From: an uncultured Nesterenkonia sp.
GTDB taxonomy: Bacteria > Actinomycetota > Actinomycetes > Actinomycetales > Micrococcaceae
NCBI GenBank assembly: GCA_947494195.1
Contig: CANLUC010000001.1
Location: 372,001 to 436,000, forward strand
DNA length: 64,000 nucleotides
Reading direction: 5' to 3'
A program made the translations under genes and the position numbers. Below are positions 24,137-36,103 of the stretch, in pieces. The notes beneath the pieces were generated by a model. That model had not been told where the DNA came from. It ran no database searches and saw only the letters and a list, made by a program, of their open reading frames with translations. Every line of letters begins with the position of its first letter. The first letter of the stretch is position 1.

Positions 24137-24953
24137 GACCACTGCACATCCGGCAATGACTCTGACCATTGCAGGCTCCGAGGCCACCGGCGGCGCCGGA
24201 GCTCAGGCCGATCTGAAGACCTTCCAGGAACTGGGAACCTTCGGGATGGTGGCGCTGACCTGCATCGTGTCCTTCAATCCGCAGGACAACTGGAACCACC
24301 GGTTCGTTCCCGTGGAGACCCAGGTGATCACGGACCAGCTCGAGGCCATCTTCGGCAATTACGGGCCCGAGTCACTGGACGCGGTCAAGCTCGGGATGAT
24401 GGGCTCTCCCGCCACCATCTCCACCGTGGCAGCCGCAGTCTCGGCTCGCAGGCCCAAGCACCTGGTGCTGGACCCGGTCCTGATCTGCAAGGGGCAAGAG
24501 CCGGGCCACGCGCAGGACACCGATAATGCACTGAAGGCGGAGCTGCTGCCGCTGGCGACCTTCGTGACGCCGAATCACTTCGAGACCGAGCAGCTCTCCG
24601 GCATGAAGGTCGAGACGCTGGAAGACCTCCAGGCAGCTGCCGCCGAGATTCACCGCATCTCGGGGGCAGCCGTGCTCGCCAAGGGCGGCATCCGCCTGGC
24701 GGGCGCAGACGCAGTCGATGTGTTCGTCGATGCCGAGGGCATGGAGGTGCTCACCGCCCCGAAGATCGGCGAGCACGCCGTCTCCGGAGCGGGCTGCTCC
24801 CTGGCCGCCGCTGTCACGGCCGAACTTGCCAAGGGGGCCTCTCCTATGGATGCGGCGCGGAGCGCCAAGGCCTTCGTCACCGCAGGCATCCGCCAGCGCG
24901 TGGCCGGAAACACCCCGTTCGACGCGCTCTGGCAGGGCGGCCTGCGCCGCTGA
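24129..24953 (+). CDS. pdxK: Pyridoxal kinase of the two-cysteine ThiD/PdxK type
   Basis: A 274-residue ribokinase-fold enzyme (LTIAGSEATGGAGAQADLKTFQELGTF is the start, shown here by its landmarks: GSEATGGAGAQADLK). It looks like ThiD, but the catalytic GAGD motif reads SGAGCSLAAA with Cys223, and the lid segment VLICKG holds Cys120. In S. aureus pyridoxal kinase two cysteines at these places replace the aspartate base. The protein therefore most likely phosphorylates pyridoxal and related B6 vitamers, not HMP. ATG 24129 lies within the upstream gene's end. Confidence 0.78.
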   Translation: MTETTAHPAMTLTIAGSEATGGAGAQADLKTFQELGTFGMVALTCIVSFNPQDNWNHRFVPVETQVITDQLEAIFGNYGPESLDAVKLGMMGSPATISTVAAAVSARRPKHLVLDPVLICKGQEPGHAQDTDNALKAELLPLATFVTPNHFETEQLSGMKVETLEDLQAAAAEIHRISGAAVLAKGGIRLAGADAVDVFVDAEGMEVLTAPKIGEHAVSGAGCSLAAAVTAELAKGASPMDAARSAKAFVTAGIRQRVAGNTPFDALWQGGLRR

Positions 24954-25014
24954 GGTGCCTCGGCGGGCATCGGCCCGTCATCGCGACGCTGCCGCAGACT
25001 GCTCCTGTCGCGGA

Positions 25015-25710
25015 CTACCGGCCCTCGCCCTCAGGGGCGATGTCCTCGAGCTGAGGCTCGATCAGACCCAGCTGGGTCGCGCGAATCAGCAGCTGCACGC
25101 GATCACGCACCCCAAAGCGGGCACACAGACGCCCGAGGTGCGCCTTGACCGCGCCTTCGGTCAGCACCATGCGGGTAGCGATCTCCCGGTTGCTGAAACC
25201 GCGCGCCAACAGGGTCAGAACCTCGGTCTCCCGCGGCGGCACCCGCGGCAGATAGTCAGAGCCCGCGAGGGCTACCGAGAATTCCTCGGCCTCATTGACG
25301 GCATTGAACTCAAGCCGTCGCGCCACATCAGGTGAGATCGGCACGGAGCTGCCGTGCACCTGCCGGATGGCCTCGAGTACCTGATCCGCCGTCGCGTCCT
25401 TGACGATGTAGCCCTTGGCCCCTGCATTCAAGGCCTGCAGCGCGTGCCCCTCAGAGCTGAACGTGGTGACCGCCAGCACGGAGGTCTTCGGCGCGATCGC
25501 CATGACCTCGGCAGTGGCCTCGACGCCACCCATCTCCGGCATCTTGAGGTCCATGATCACCACGTCGGGCATCTCCTCGCGGACCCTTTCGATCACCTCG
25601 AGACCGTTCTGCGCTTCACCCACACAGACCATGTCTGGGGCGGAATCCACGTAGGCACGCAGAGCTGCCCGCATGATCGGGTGGTCGTCTGCAACGACGA
25701 GACGGAGCAT
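25015..25710 (-). CDS. LuxR/NarL-type response regulator
   Basis: A 231-residue regulator. The receiver domain has the acidic pair at residues 8-9, phospho-Asp54 (VIMDLKMPEMGG) and the conserved Lys in GYIVKDA. The C-terminal LuxR helix-turn-helix is LPRVPPRETEVLTLLARGFSNREIA and later TEGAVKAHLGRLCARFGV. It is divergent from the small peptide gene (25951) and the histidine kinase (26137), with which it should pair. ATG 25710 is the start at which the receiver domain begins. Confidence 0.9.
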   Translation of the reverse strand: MLRLVVADDHPIMRAALRAYVDSAPDMVCVGEAQNGLEVIERVREEMPDVVIMDLKMPEMGGVEATAEVMAIAPKTSVLAVTTFSSEGHALQALNAGAKGYIVKDATADQVLEAIRQVHGSSVPISPDVARRLEFNAVNEAEEFSVALAGSDYLPRVPPRETEVLTLLARGFSNREIATRMVLTEGAVKAHLGRLCARFGVRDRVQLLIRATQLGLIEPQLEDIAPEGEGR

Positions 25711-25950
25711 GGCTGAACCTGTTCTTCCTCGGCCGGTGACACCCGGTCCAATGACACCGGTGCAAAGTCTCACTTTATCCGAACTCTTCGAGCGCGGGCG
25801 CTGCCCGACGGCTTCTGACGGGATCAATACCCGATCTGAGGGAATCTGTATAAATTAGGTACTTAAGTCCACTATGCCTGAATCTAGGCACACCTTATTC
25901 TAATTTTACACGTTCAACATCAGTAGGTATACCCCCGAAAGGAACAAAAA
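25711..25950. promoter_or_regulatory. AT-rich divergent control region of the two-component locus
   Basis: This 240-bp gap falls sharply in G+C after about 25840. It holds a direct repeat TGACACC(C)GGT (25737-25760), an 8-bp palindrome ACTTAAGT (25861-25868), and a perfect inverted repeat TGCCT-GAATCT-AGGCA (25875-25890). TATAAA (25849) and TAATTT (25901) are possible -10 elements. The inverted repeat lies where an activator would overlap the -35 region of a promoter ending in TAATTT and reading into the peptide gene. Confidence 0.45.
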
Positions 25951-26103
25951 ATGTCACTCGCTTTGTTTGCTTACCGTATCGCCATCGTTTCTGCACTTGT
26001 TCTTACTACTGTTATCACTTTCTTCGATCTTTCAAGCCTGGAATCAGCAGGATTTTTCCGTTCATTCATCTGCCGAGCATTCCCTAACGCCTCCGGCTGC
26101 TGA
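25951..26103 (+). CDS. 50-residue membrane or secreted peptide ending in C-X8-C
   Basis: ATG 25951 has a strong ribosome-binding site (GAAAGGA, seven bases upstream) and opens a 50-codon frame closed by TGA at 26101. A short N-terminus with one Arg leads to a hydrophobic stretch (IAIVSALVLTTVITFF), then a polar linker, then a tail with Cys41 and Cys50, where Cys50 is the last residue. The codons are AT-rich (CTT, ACT, GTT, TCA), unlike neighbouring genes. It lies 33 bases before the histidine kinase gene. It could be a signal precursor or a small membrane modulator of the kinase. Confidence 0.6.
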   Translation: MSLALFAYRIAIVSALVLTTVITFFDLSSLESAGFFRSFICRAFPNASGC

Positions 26104-26136
26104 GGCTTCGTCAGCTGAACATCGTTCGGCGTACTC

Positions 26137-27315
26137 TTGAGCGTGACCTTCTCAAGCGATGTGGCCCCCAGCCGACGGGTTCTCACCATCCTCACGTTGG
26201 CGACGATCGGCGGCATAGGTGCCGACATCGGGCTCGGATTGATCCTGGACACTACCTACCTCGGCGAGGCATTGCAGTTCGGCTACCTGATCTGGATTCT
26301 CGCGGTGGCACTGTTCTGGCTGCATCCCGCGGCAGGGGCGCTGGCGGCCTTGACCGGCGGCCTGGTGGGAGTCCTTGCGAGTTCTCAGTTCGAAACGATG
26401 CTGCTCGTCATCCTCTTCTGCGGACTCAGTGCCATGTACTGCTCATGGTGGGTCCGGCGTCTGTACGCGATTCTGGCGCTGTGTCTCGCGGTGAACGCTG
26501 GCCTCGTGCAGAGCGACGCTTTGCTGGCTGCGGGGTTCGGGATCACAGTGGGGGCATTGATGCTTCTGTGTTATTTCGCTGGCCACGCTACAAGAAGGCA
26601 GCTGGTCTCACGGATGTCCGCTGATCAAGAGCTCGTAGAGCTGCGCGCCGCCCACGAGGACGCTCTCGCAGGGGAGCGGCGATCCATCGCGCGAGACCTG
26701 CACGACATCCTCGCGCATGACCTCACCGTCATTTCGATGCAGACCCAGGTTGCGGCGGCCACCGGAACGCCCGAATCCCGGGCGGCGGCGCTGAGCCAGA
26801 TCTCCCAGTCAGCCAGCGCGGCGCTGCATGACCTGCGCCGTGTGCTGCTGGTCCTGCAGCGCGAGAACATCATTGGGTCGGGTCCGGGCGATGCCCCGGA
26901 GCTGGACCTGGAGTCCGGGCTTGCCCGCTTCACGGAGCGCCTGCAGGATCTCGGCTTCACGGTGGACACCTCAGTGCATGGGGATATCAGCTCGATCTCC
27001 CAATCGGTGGAAGCCTGCCTCTACCGCATTCTGCAGGAATGCACGACGAACGTGGTGAAACACGGCGCCCGCGGACACGATACGAATGACTGCACGATCG
27101 AACTCGAGGTCAAAGAAGCCACCGTCGATCTGGCCGTGACGAATCGAACCGACGCGAATCAGGCTCCCGCACCCAAACACGCAACCTCCGGGACCGGGCT
27201 GATCAGCATGGAAAACCGCGCTGCGACTTATGGAGGAACGATCGAGGCCGGCTCGCCGGCCGAAGGCATCTGGAGCGTGCAGGTCTCCGGAATCCAGCTG
27301 CGGCTGCCGCGCTGA
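26137..27315 (+). CDS. DesK/NarL-class sensor histidine kinase
   Basis: A 392-residue kinase. About six membrane segments fill residues 15-150 with short loops and no large extracellular domain. The HisKA_3 phosphoacceptor is His189 in RRSIARDLHDILAH. The ATPase domain shows an N-box-like QECTTNVVKHG and a G-box GTGLISMENRAATYGG. Start is TTG 26137 or GTG 26143, neither with a good ribosome-binding site, which fits coupling to the peptide gene. Partner is the divergent LuxR-type regulator. Confidence 0.87.
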   Translation: MSVTFSSDVAPSRRVLTILTLATIGGIGADIGLGLILDTTYLGEALQFGYLIWILAVALFWLHPAAGALAALTGGLVGVLASSQFETMLLVILFCGLSAMYCSWWVRRLYAILALCLAVNAGLVQSDALLAAGFGITVGALMLLCYFAGHATRRQLVSRMSADQELVELRAAHEDALAGERRSIARDLHDILAHDLTVISMQTQVAAATGTPESRAAALSQISQSASAALHDLRRVLLVLQRENIIGSGPGDAPELDLESGLARFTERLQDLGFTVDTSVHGDISSISQSVEACLYRILQECTTNVVKHGARGHDTNDCTIELEVKEATVDLAVTNRTDANQAPAPKHATSGTGLISMENRAATYGGTIEAGSPAEGIWSVQVSGIQLRLPR

Positions 27316-27355
27316 GAGACACCGGGCATCAGAGAAAGCCGCCAGACACAGAGAG

Positions 27356-27386
27356 GCTCGGGCGGTGCCGTTCCCACCGCCCGAGC
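27356..27386 (+). terminator. Hairpin terminator after the histidine kinase
   Basis: GCTCGGGCGGTG (27356-27367) pairs perfectly with CACCGCCCGAGC (27375-27386) across a 7-base loop, 40 bases after the kinase stop. No T tract follows, as is common in actinobacteria. The remaining 200 bases up to 27588 show no gene. Confidence 0.65.
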
Positions 27387-27588
27387 ACTAACACCAGCCG
27401 AGGTCCTGCTCCGAACCCTTGCACCGTAATTCGGAGCGCCTCAAGGCCAATGCTTCTCCCTGAATCGTGCACCACTGTTGCACGTCCAGTTTCTATTATC
27501 CGAGGGGATCAGTCCCACACGCCAGTGGACTTTGGTCTACAGTTCGAAGATTCAACTAAGCTCCGCCTCATTGTGACTATCGAGTAAC

Positions 27589-27606
27589 ATGTGTGCCATG
27601 ACACAT
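27589..27606. promoter_or_regulatory. Inverted repeat over the acyl-CoA dehydrogenase start
   Basis: ATGTGT-GCCATG-ACACAT is a perfect 6-bp inverted repeat that covers both possible start codons (27589 and 27598). A repressor bound here would block initiation. It may also be chance. Confidence 0.3.
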
Positions 27607-28839
27607 CATGTTCCCGACGCCTCCGTGGACCCCATCTACGATCTCTCCACCGCCCTGGACCTGGACTACTACGGCGTATTCGAGAACCTGCCGGCCGCGG
27701 ACCGCCAGTGGTGGACGCGCGCCCGGGAGTTCTCCAGCGGACTGGAGACCCGGATGGCTCAGCACTGGGAGCATGCGGAGTACCCCATCGATCTGGTGCG
27801 GAAAGCTGGCGGCCTGGGTCTGCTCACCGACGGAGTCGACGTCTCCGAGGTCGGCATGGAGACGCTCTCCCCCATGGCGGCGGGACTGGTGAACATGGAG
27901 ACCTCCCGGGCTGACGGCTCTCTCGGGACGGCGCTTGCCGTCCAGGGTGGACTGGCGCTGCGCACGCTGGCGTACTTCGGATCAGAGGATCAGAAGGCGG
28001 AGCATCTCACCAAGCTGGCCACCGCCGAGACCCTGGGCTCCTTCGCCCTGACCGAACCGACGCATGGCTCTGACTCGGTCTCCCTGGAGACCACCGCCCG
28101 GCTCGTCGGTGACGAGGACTCCGGCTACTACGTGATCAACGGGGTCAAGAAGTGGATCGGCAACGGGGCCTCCGGAGGCATCACGTTCACCTGGGCGCGA
28201 GTCTCCGGGGGCATCCATGACGGCAGCGTGCGCTGCTTCCTGGTGGACCAGGCCACTCGCGGCTACAAGGCTGAGGTCATCCAGGGCAAGGCTTCGCTGC
28301 GGGCCATCCACCAGGCCTTGATCCAGTACGAGGACGTCGAGGTTCCCGCCCACGCGGTGCTTCCCGGGTCGAAGAACTTCAAGGACGCCTCCAAGGTGCT
28401 CTTCGCGACGAGGCTTGGAGTGGCCTGGTCCGCCGTCGGCCATGCGTCGGCCATGGTGGAGGCGGCGCTGAGCTACTCCAAGCAGCGCGAGCAGTTCAGC
28501 CGGCCGCTGGCCAGCTTCCAGCTGGTCCAGGAGCGTCTGACCTGGATGGTCTCGGAGCTGACCTCCATGCAGATGCACGTGCGGCAGGTGACCGAACGTG
28601 ACATCGCCGGCACCCTCACCGGCCCGCAGGCCTCGCTGGCGAAGTATCACAACACGCGCAAGGCCCGCGCGATCGCTCAGGTTGCCCGCGACATGCTCGG
28701 CGGCAACGGCATCCTGCTGAAGAACAAGGTGCCCCGCCACATGGCCGACATCGAGGCGATCCACACCTACGAGGGCACCGAGTCCGTGCAGACCCTGATC
28801 ATCGGTCGAGACCTGACCGGCTACTCCGCCTTCGCCTGA
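27598..28839 (+). CDS. Acyl-CoA dehydrogenase, glutaryl-CoA dehydrogenase-like
   Basis: A 413-residue flavoenzyme of acyl-CoA oxidation. Family signatures are ALTEPTHGSDSVSLETTA near residue 150, KKWIGNGASGG for FAD and KQREQFSRPLASFQLVQ. The catalytic glutamate is in IHTYEGTESVQTLIIGRDLTG at the C-terminus. This pattern (RPL...Q, YEGT) is closest to glutaryl-CoA dehydrogenases, which also decarboxylate, but the substrate is unproven. There is no clear ribosome-binding site before either ATG. The gene ends 6 bases from the convergent sdaA. Confidence 0.85.
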   Translation: MTHHVPDASVDPIYDLSTALDLDYYGVFENLPAADRQWWTRAREFSSGLETRMAQHWEHAEYPIDLVRKAGGLGLLTDGVDVSEVGMETLSPMAAGLVNMETSRADGSLGTALAVQGGLALRTLAYFGSEDQKAEHLTKLATAETLGSFALTEPTHGSDSVSLETTARLVGDEDSGYYVINGVKKWIGNGASGGITFTWARVSGGIHDGSVRCFLVDQATRGYKAEVIQGKASLRAIHQALIQYEDVEVPAHAVLPGSKNFKDASKVLFATRLGVAWSAVGHASAMVEAALSYSKQREQFSRPLASFQLVQERLTWMVSELTSMQMHVRQVTERDIAGTLTGPQASLAKYHNTRKARAIAQVARDMLGGNGILLKNKVPRHMADIEAIHTYEGTESVQTLIIGRDLTGYSAFA

Positions 28840-28845
28840 GCGCGC

Positions 28846-30306
28846 TCAGCACTCGACCACGTTGACCGCGAGCCCGCCCAGAGCGGTCTCCTTGTACTTC
28901 GAGGACATGTCCTTGCCGGTCTCGCGCATGGTCACGATGACCTCGTCCAGGGAGACCCGGTGATCACCGTCGCCCATGAGCGCCATGCGTGCGGCGTTGA
29001 CGGCTTTGGTCGCGCCCATGGCGTTGCGTTCGATGCAGGGCACCTGCACGAGGCCCGCGATCGGGTCGCAGGTCAGCCCGAGGTTGTGCTCCATGGCGAT
29101 CTCGGCGGCGTTCTCCACCTGCCGGGGGGTGCCGCCGAGGACCTCGCAGAGTCCGGCGGCCGCCATCGAGGAGGCTGAACCGACCTCGCCCTGGCAGCCG
29201 ACCTCGGCGCCCGAGATGGAGGCCTGCTCCTTATAGAGCACCCCCACAGCGGCGGCGGTGAGCAGGTAGCGCACGGCGATGTCCTCGCGGTCCTCCTCCC
29301 CCGCGTAGCTGGCACCGGGGCCGTAGTGCGTGGCGTAGAAGCCCACGGCGGGGATGATGCCGGCGGCACCGTTGGTGGGTGCGGTGACGACCCTCCCGCC
29401 GGAGGCGTTCTCCTCGTTGACGGCGAGCGCGACCAGGTTCACCCATTCCTGCCAGTAGGCGTGGGTGCGGCTGGGATCGTCCTTCCACATCCGGGCATGC
29501 CAGTCAGGCGCACGACGGCGCACCTTGAGTCCGCCGGGCAGGTTTCCCTCGCGCTCCAGGGCGAAGTTCTTGCAGTCCTCCATCACCTGCCACAGGTGCA
29601 GCACCTTGGCGGTGATCTCCTGCTCCGCGTCCTGTTCCGACCCGCCGTGACGGGTGACGTGCAGGGCGCGCTCATTGGCCATCATGACCCGGGAGACCGG
29701 CAGTCCGGAGCGTGCGCAGTGTTCCATGAGCTCGGCGCCCGTGGTGAAGGGATAGGGCACTTCTTCGTCGTCGTTGGCCAGCGCCTCACCGAGGGAGGCG
29801 TCGGAGGCCACCGCGTCGGATTCGGAGAGCACGAACCCGCCACCGATGGAGTAGTAGGTCTCCTTGGCCACCTGTTCGCCCTGGACATCCAGCGCCGTCA
29901 GCGTCATGGCATTGGTATGCCGGTCCAGGACGGTCAGCGGACGCTGCACGATGTCCTCGATCCGCAGCGAAAGCTCGCGGCCGCCGTCGTCGTCATGCTG
30001 GGCTGCGAGCTGGACCGTGCCGGTCGACTCCATGGCCTCCAAGCGGGACTCCACCTGGTCAGGAAGAATCGTCTCCGGATCCCAGGCCTCGAGCCCGAGC
30101 AGCACCGCGGTGAAGGTGCCGTGTCCGCGTCCGGTGGCCGAGAGCGAGCCGTAGAGATCCACGCGCAGCGTCTCGGTCCGGGCCAGGGCGCCGGTGTCGC
30201 ACAGCTCCTCGAGGACGAACCGCCGCGCGGCGCGCATCGGGCCCACGGTGTGCGAGGAGGACGGTCCGATCCCCACCCGCAGGAGGTCGAAGATGCTGAT
30301 GGTCAT
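28846..30306 (-). CDS. sdaA: L-serine ammonia-lyase (iron-sulfur type)
   Basis: A 486-residue single-chain L-serine dehydratase that turns serine into pyruvate and ammonia. The N-terminus [20 protein letters not shown] is diagnostic. Cysteines in [14 protein letters not shown] and [17 protein letters not shown] fit the ligands of the 4Fe-4S cluster. It is the last gene behind gcvP and gcvT on the same strand (27-base gap). Glycine cleavage feeds methylene-THF and serine production, so cotranscription with serine breakdown makes a glycine-to-pyruvate route under glycine control. Confidence 0.93.
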   Translation of the reverse strand: MTISIFDLLRVGIGPSSSHTVGPMRAARRFVLEELCDTGALARTETLRVDLYGSLSATGRGHGTFTAVLLGLEAWDPETILPDQVESRLEAMESTGTVQLAAQHDDDGGRELSLRIEDIVQRPLTVLDRHTNAMTLTALDVQGEQVAKETYYSIGGGFVLSESDAVASDASLGEALANDDEEVPYPFTTGAELMEHCARSGLPVSRVMMANERALHVTRHGGSEQDAEQEITAKVLHLWQVMEDCKNFALEREGNLPGGLKVRRRAPDWHARMWKDDPSRTHAYWQEWVNLVALAVNEENASGGRVVTAPTNGAAGIIPAVGFYATHYGPGASYAGEEDREDIAVRYLLTAAAVGVLYKEQASISGAEVGCQGEVGSASSMAAAGLCEVLGGTPRQVENAAEIAMEHNLGLTCDPIAGLVQVPCIERNAMGATKAVNAARMALMGDGDHRVSLDEVIVTMRETGKDMSSKYKETALGGLAVNVVEC

Positions 30307-30333
30307 GTGAGGCCTCGAATCCTGATGTGTTGG

Positions 30334-31484
30334 TCAGCGTTCGCGGGTGTAGAACGGCAGTGCGACCACTTCGAAGGGCTGCGGCTTGCCGCGCAGGTCG
30401 ATGTCGACCCGGGTGCCGGGCTCGGTGAAGCCCAGGTCCACGTAGGCCATCGCGATCGGGTAGCCCAGGGTCGGGCTGGGCAGCCCGGAGGTCACCGCAC
30501 CGATGGTCACACCGGAGTGCTCCCCCTCGGCGGCGATCACCGGGTAACCGCTGCGTCCGGCGCGCTTGCCCAAGCCGCGGAGCCCGACGAGCCGCTGCCC
30601 GGCGGTCTTGCCGCGTCCCTCGGCCTTGGCCTGCTCAAGTGCGGCGCGTCCCACGAAGTCCTCCTCCTTGGAGAACGAGACCACCGGCAGCCCTGCCTCG
30701 AAGCTGATCCGGTCGGTGGTGAGCTCGTTGCCGTAGAGCGGCATGCCAGCCTCGAGGCGCAGCGAATCCCGGCAGGCGAGCCCGCACGGGATCAGCCCGT
30801 GATCCGATCCGGCCTCCAGCAGCGCGAGCCAGAGGGCCCCGGCCTTGTCGTTGGGCAGGAAAAGCTCGAAGCCGTCCTCACCGGTGTAGCCGGTGCGGGC
30901 GAGCAGGATCTCGTCCCCACCGATGCTGACCGTGGTGAACGCGTAGTAGCGCAGCTCCTCCACCAGGAAGGTCTCATTGGCGCGGACCACTGAGCCGATG
31001 ATGGCAGCGGCCGCAGGGCCCTGGACGGCGATCAGGCTGATCCCCTCGGATTCGTCCCAGACCTCGACGTCGTAGCCCGACTCCGCAGAGCCGGCGTGTC
31101 CGTTCTCTGCAAGGTCCGTCAGCGCGGCGGCGACCACGTCGCGATTCGCGGCGTTGGGCACCACCAGGTACTCGTTCTCGTCGATCCGGTAGACGATGAG
31201 GTCGTCCACGATCCCGCCGTCCTCGCGGCAGATCAGCGAGTACTTCGCCTTGCCGATCGCGACCGCGGCGAGATTGCCGACAAGTGCAGTGTTCAGGAAG
31301 GTGGCGGCCTCGGGTCCGATGATGCGGATCTCACCCATATGGGAGAGGTCGAAGAGTCCGGCCGTGGTGCGCACTGCATGGTGCTCCTCCAGCTCGGAGG
31401 TGTACTTCAGCGGCATCTTCCAGCCTCCGAAGTCGGTGAAGCTGGCGCCGAGTTCGGCGTGGGCGGCGGTGAGCGCTGTTTCTC

Positions 31485-31488
<4 letters not shown>
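30334..31488 (-). CDS. gcvT: Aminomethyltransferase, glycine cleavage T protein
   Basis: A 384-residue T protein that moves the aminomethyl carbon from H protein to tetrahydrofolate. The N-terminus ([17 protein letters not shown]) and [10 protein letters not shown] are typical, as are the folate-binding residues in GEDGFELF and the C-terminal [19 protein letters not shown]. Its start overlaps the gcvP stop by four bases. No gcvH is found between gcvT and gcvP or elsewhere in the window. Confidence 0.93.
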
Positions 31489-34430
<2,942 letters not shown>

Positions 34431-34473
34431 AGAGGAACCTTCCAGGCATAGATATGGCGAGGGTTCCTCCCCC

Positions 34474-34716
34474 GCTCTGTGATGGACCTGAGAGATTCAC
34501 CGGTCTCCGCCCGCATGAACAGCGGGAAGTGCCGGCTTGCACCTTGGGTGAGCTCGTCGGACGCTGCGGCCTGACGTGCTGCTTTCCAGAGTTGCCACCC
34601 CTGTACGGTACTGAGTGCCTGAGAGGTTCCCGGGGAGGATATTGCTCCTTCGGCGCCGGCCGCGGTGATTCCGAAGAGATTCTGCGCTCCCAGGAAGACC
34701 TGCCGGACTCTCCCAC
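34474..34716 (-). promoter_or_regulatory. Tandem glycine riboswitch
   Basis: The leader of gcvP on the minus strand has two glycine aptamers. The first (about 34716-34585) contains GGGAGAGTCC, GCGCCGAAGGAGCAA, CCTCTCAGGC and closing CTCTGGA. The second (about 34584-34474) contains CACCCAAGGTGCAAG, ATCTCTCAGGTCC and closing CAGAG. These are the known core elements of glycine riboswitches. Glycine binding normally turns on the glycine cleavage genes, so gcvP-gcvT-sdaA should be induced by excess glycine. Confidence 0.93.
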
Positions 34717-34811
34717 ACAGGGGACGTGGCGTTGATTCAATTTCCTTCATTGTGCCACAGCGGTGTTTTCCGCCACGTTTCACACAGTGCTCATTCCCCG
34801 CCCGGGGACGC

Positions 34812-36102
34812 CTACCGGGAAGACTCCGGGACGCTCATGGGGCCGGTTCCGTCGGCGGCCTCGGTGCGCACGTGTTCAGGGAGCAGGCCGACGCCGATGA
34901 TGCGCGCGGTGAGTCGACGCAGCACGGGAGAGGCGAGTCGGATCAGCGTCACGGCTGCAGCGGGCAGGACCTGCTGCCCCTGGGTGGAGCGCGCGATGAG
35001 CCGGTGCCCTCGTCCCTGGACGCCCTGCATGATCCGCACGGGTCGCGTCCTGCGCGCCTGGACCCGGGCCAGGGTCGCCGAGGGCACGATCCCACGCCGC
35101 AGCGCAGGTGTGATCGCATTGGCCAGCGCGACCGCGTCCTGGATCGCATAGTTGACCCCCACCCCGAACATCGGTGACATCGCGTGGGCGGCGTCTCCGA
35201 TGGCGATGAACCCAGGGCGATGCCAGCGCGGGAGTCGGTTCATCTGCACGGAGAGCAGCTTGATCTGCTCCCAGTCGGTGAGCGTCTCAACCACCTGGCT
35301 CAGCACCGGTGCCGCCTGGGCTATGCGTGCGCGAAACGCCGGCAGGCCGGCGCGCTTGAGCTCTGCGAACTCGCCCTTCTTGACGATCAGCCCGGACTGG
35401 TAGGTGGCGCCGCGATCGATGGTCAGCACCATCCCCGCCGACGAGAGGTAGCCCAGAGTCGCAGGCGGCGGGTCAACAGGCTGCGGGAGGCTGAACCAGA
35501 GCACATCGATGGGCACACCCGACTTCCACGGGGATGAGTCCTGCAGCCTCTCGCAGCACCGGTGCCCGCCCGTCAGCGGCCACCGTGAGTCTCGCCCGGA
35601 TCTGTTCCTCGCCGGAGGCCGAGCGCAGGCGCACGCCGACGACGGCGCCGTCGTCGGCTGGGTCTTCCCTCTGATCTGGGCGCTCATGCAGCAGCCCTGT
35701 GGCCTCGGTGTCCATGAGCAGCTCGAAGCCCGGCAGCAGCTGCGCCTCGCGGGCCAGGAAGTCCAGGAACTCCCACTGCGGGGCAAGGACGAGGAAGTCA
35801 TCCGGGCCGCGCAGCACGCCGAAGTCCACCAGCGTCATCCGCTGCCGTTCGAGGACAGCGTCGAGCCGGGGCAGCCGCGTGACGGGCAGCTGCAGGAAGT
35901 TCTCCCGCAGCCCGAGTTCACCGAGCAGTGTGAGCGTGGAGGGATGGATGGTGTCACCGCTGAAGTCACGCAGGAAGTCCGCGTGCTTCTCGAGCACCGT
36001 GACGGTCAAGCCCGCCCGCGCCAGGAGATAGCCGAGCACCATGCCGGCAGGCCCTCCTCCGGCGATCACGCAGTCACGATGCCTCGGTTCACCCATGACC
36101 AT
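34812..36102 (-). pseudogene. FAD-dependent monooxygenase, broken by a one-base frameshift
   Basis: The N-terminal part (36102 to about 35520) has the FAD motif VIAGGGPAGMVLGYLLARAGL and ends in VAADGRAPVLREAAGLIPVEVG. The protein then continues in another frame with VPIDVLWFSLPQP and ends after GFIAIGDAAHAMSPMFGVGVNYA. Removing one base from the CCC run at 35518-35520 joins both parts into a normal UbiH/PHBH-type hydroxylase of about 430 residues. This is a recent inactivation or a sequencing error; no other damage is visible. It abuts the membrane protein gene upstream by one base. Confidence 0.82.
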
Positions 36103-36103
36103 C

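Noticed and set aside
25971..26252. 93-codon frame antisense to the peptide and kinase start
   Set aside because: No ribosome-binding site, hydrophilic and featureless; the plus-strand peptide frame has far better signals.
29326..30993. 555-codon frame antisense to sdaA and gcvT
   Set aside because: Shadow of two well-supported enzymes; low-complexity product.
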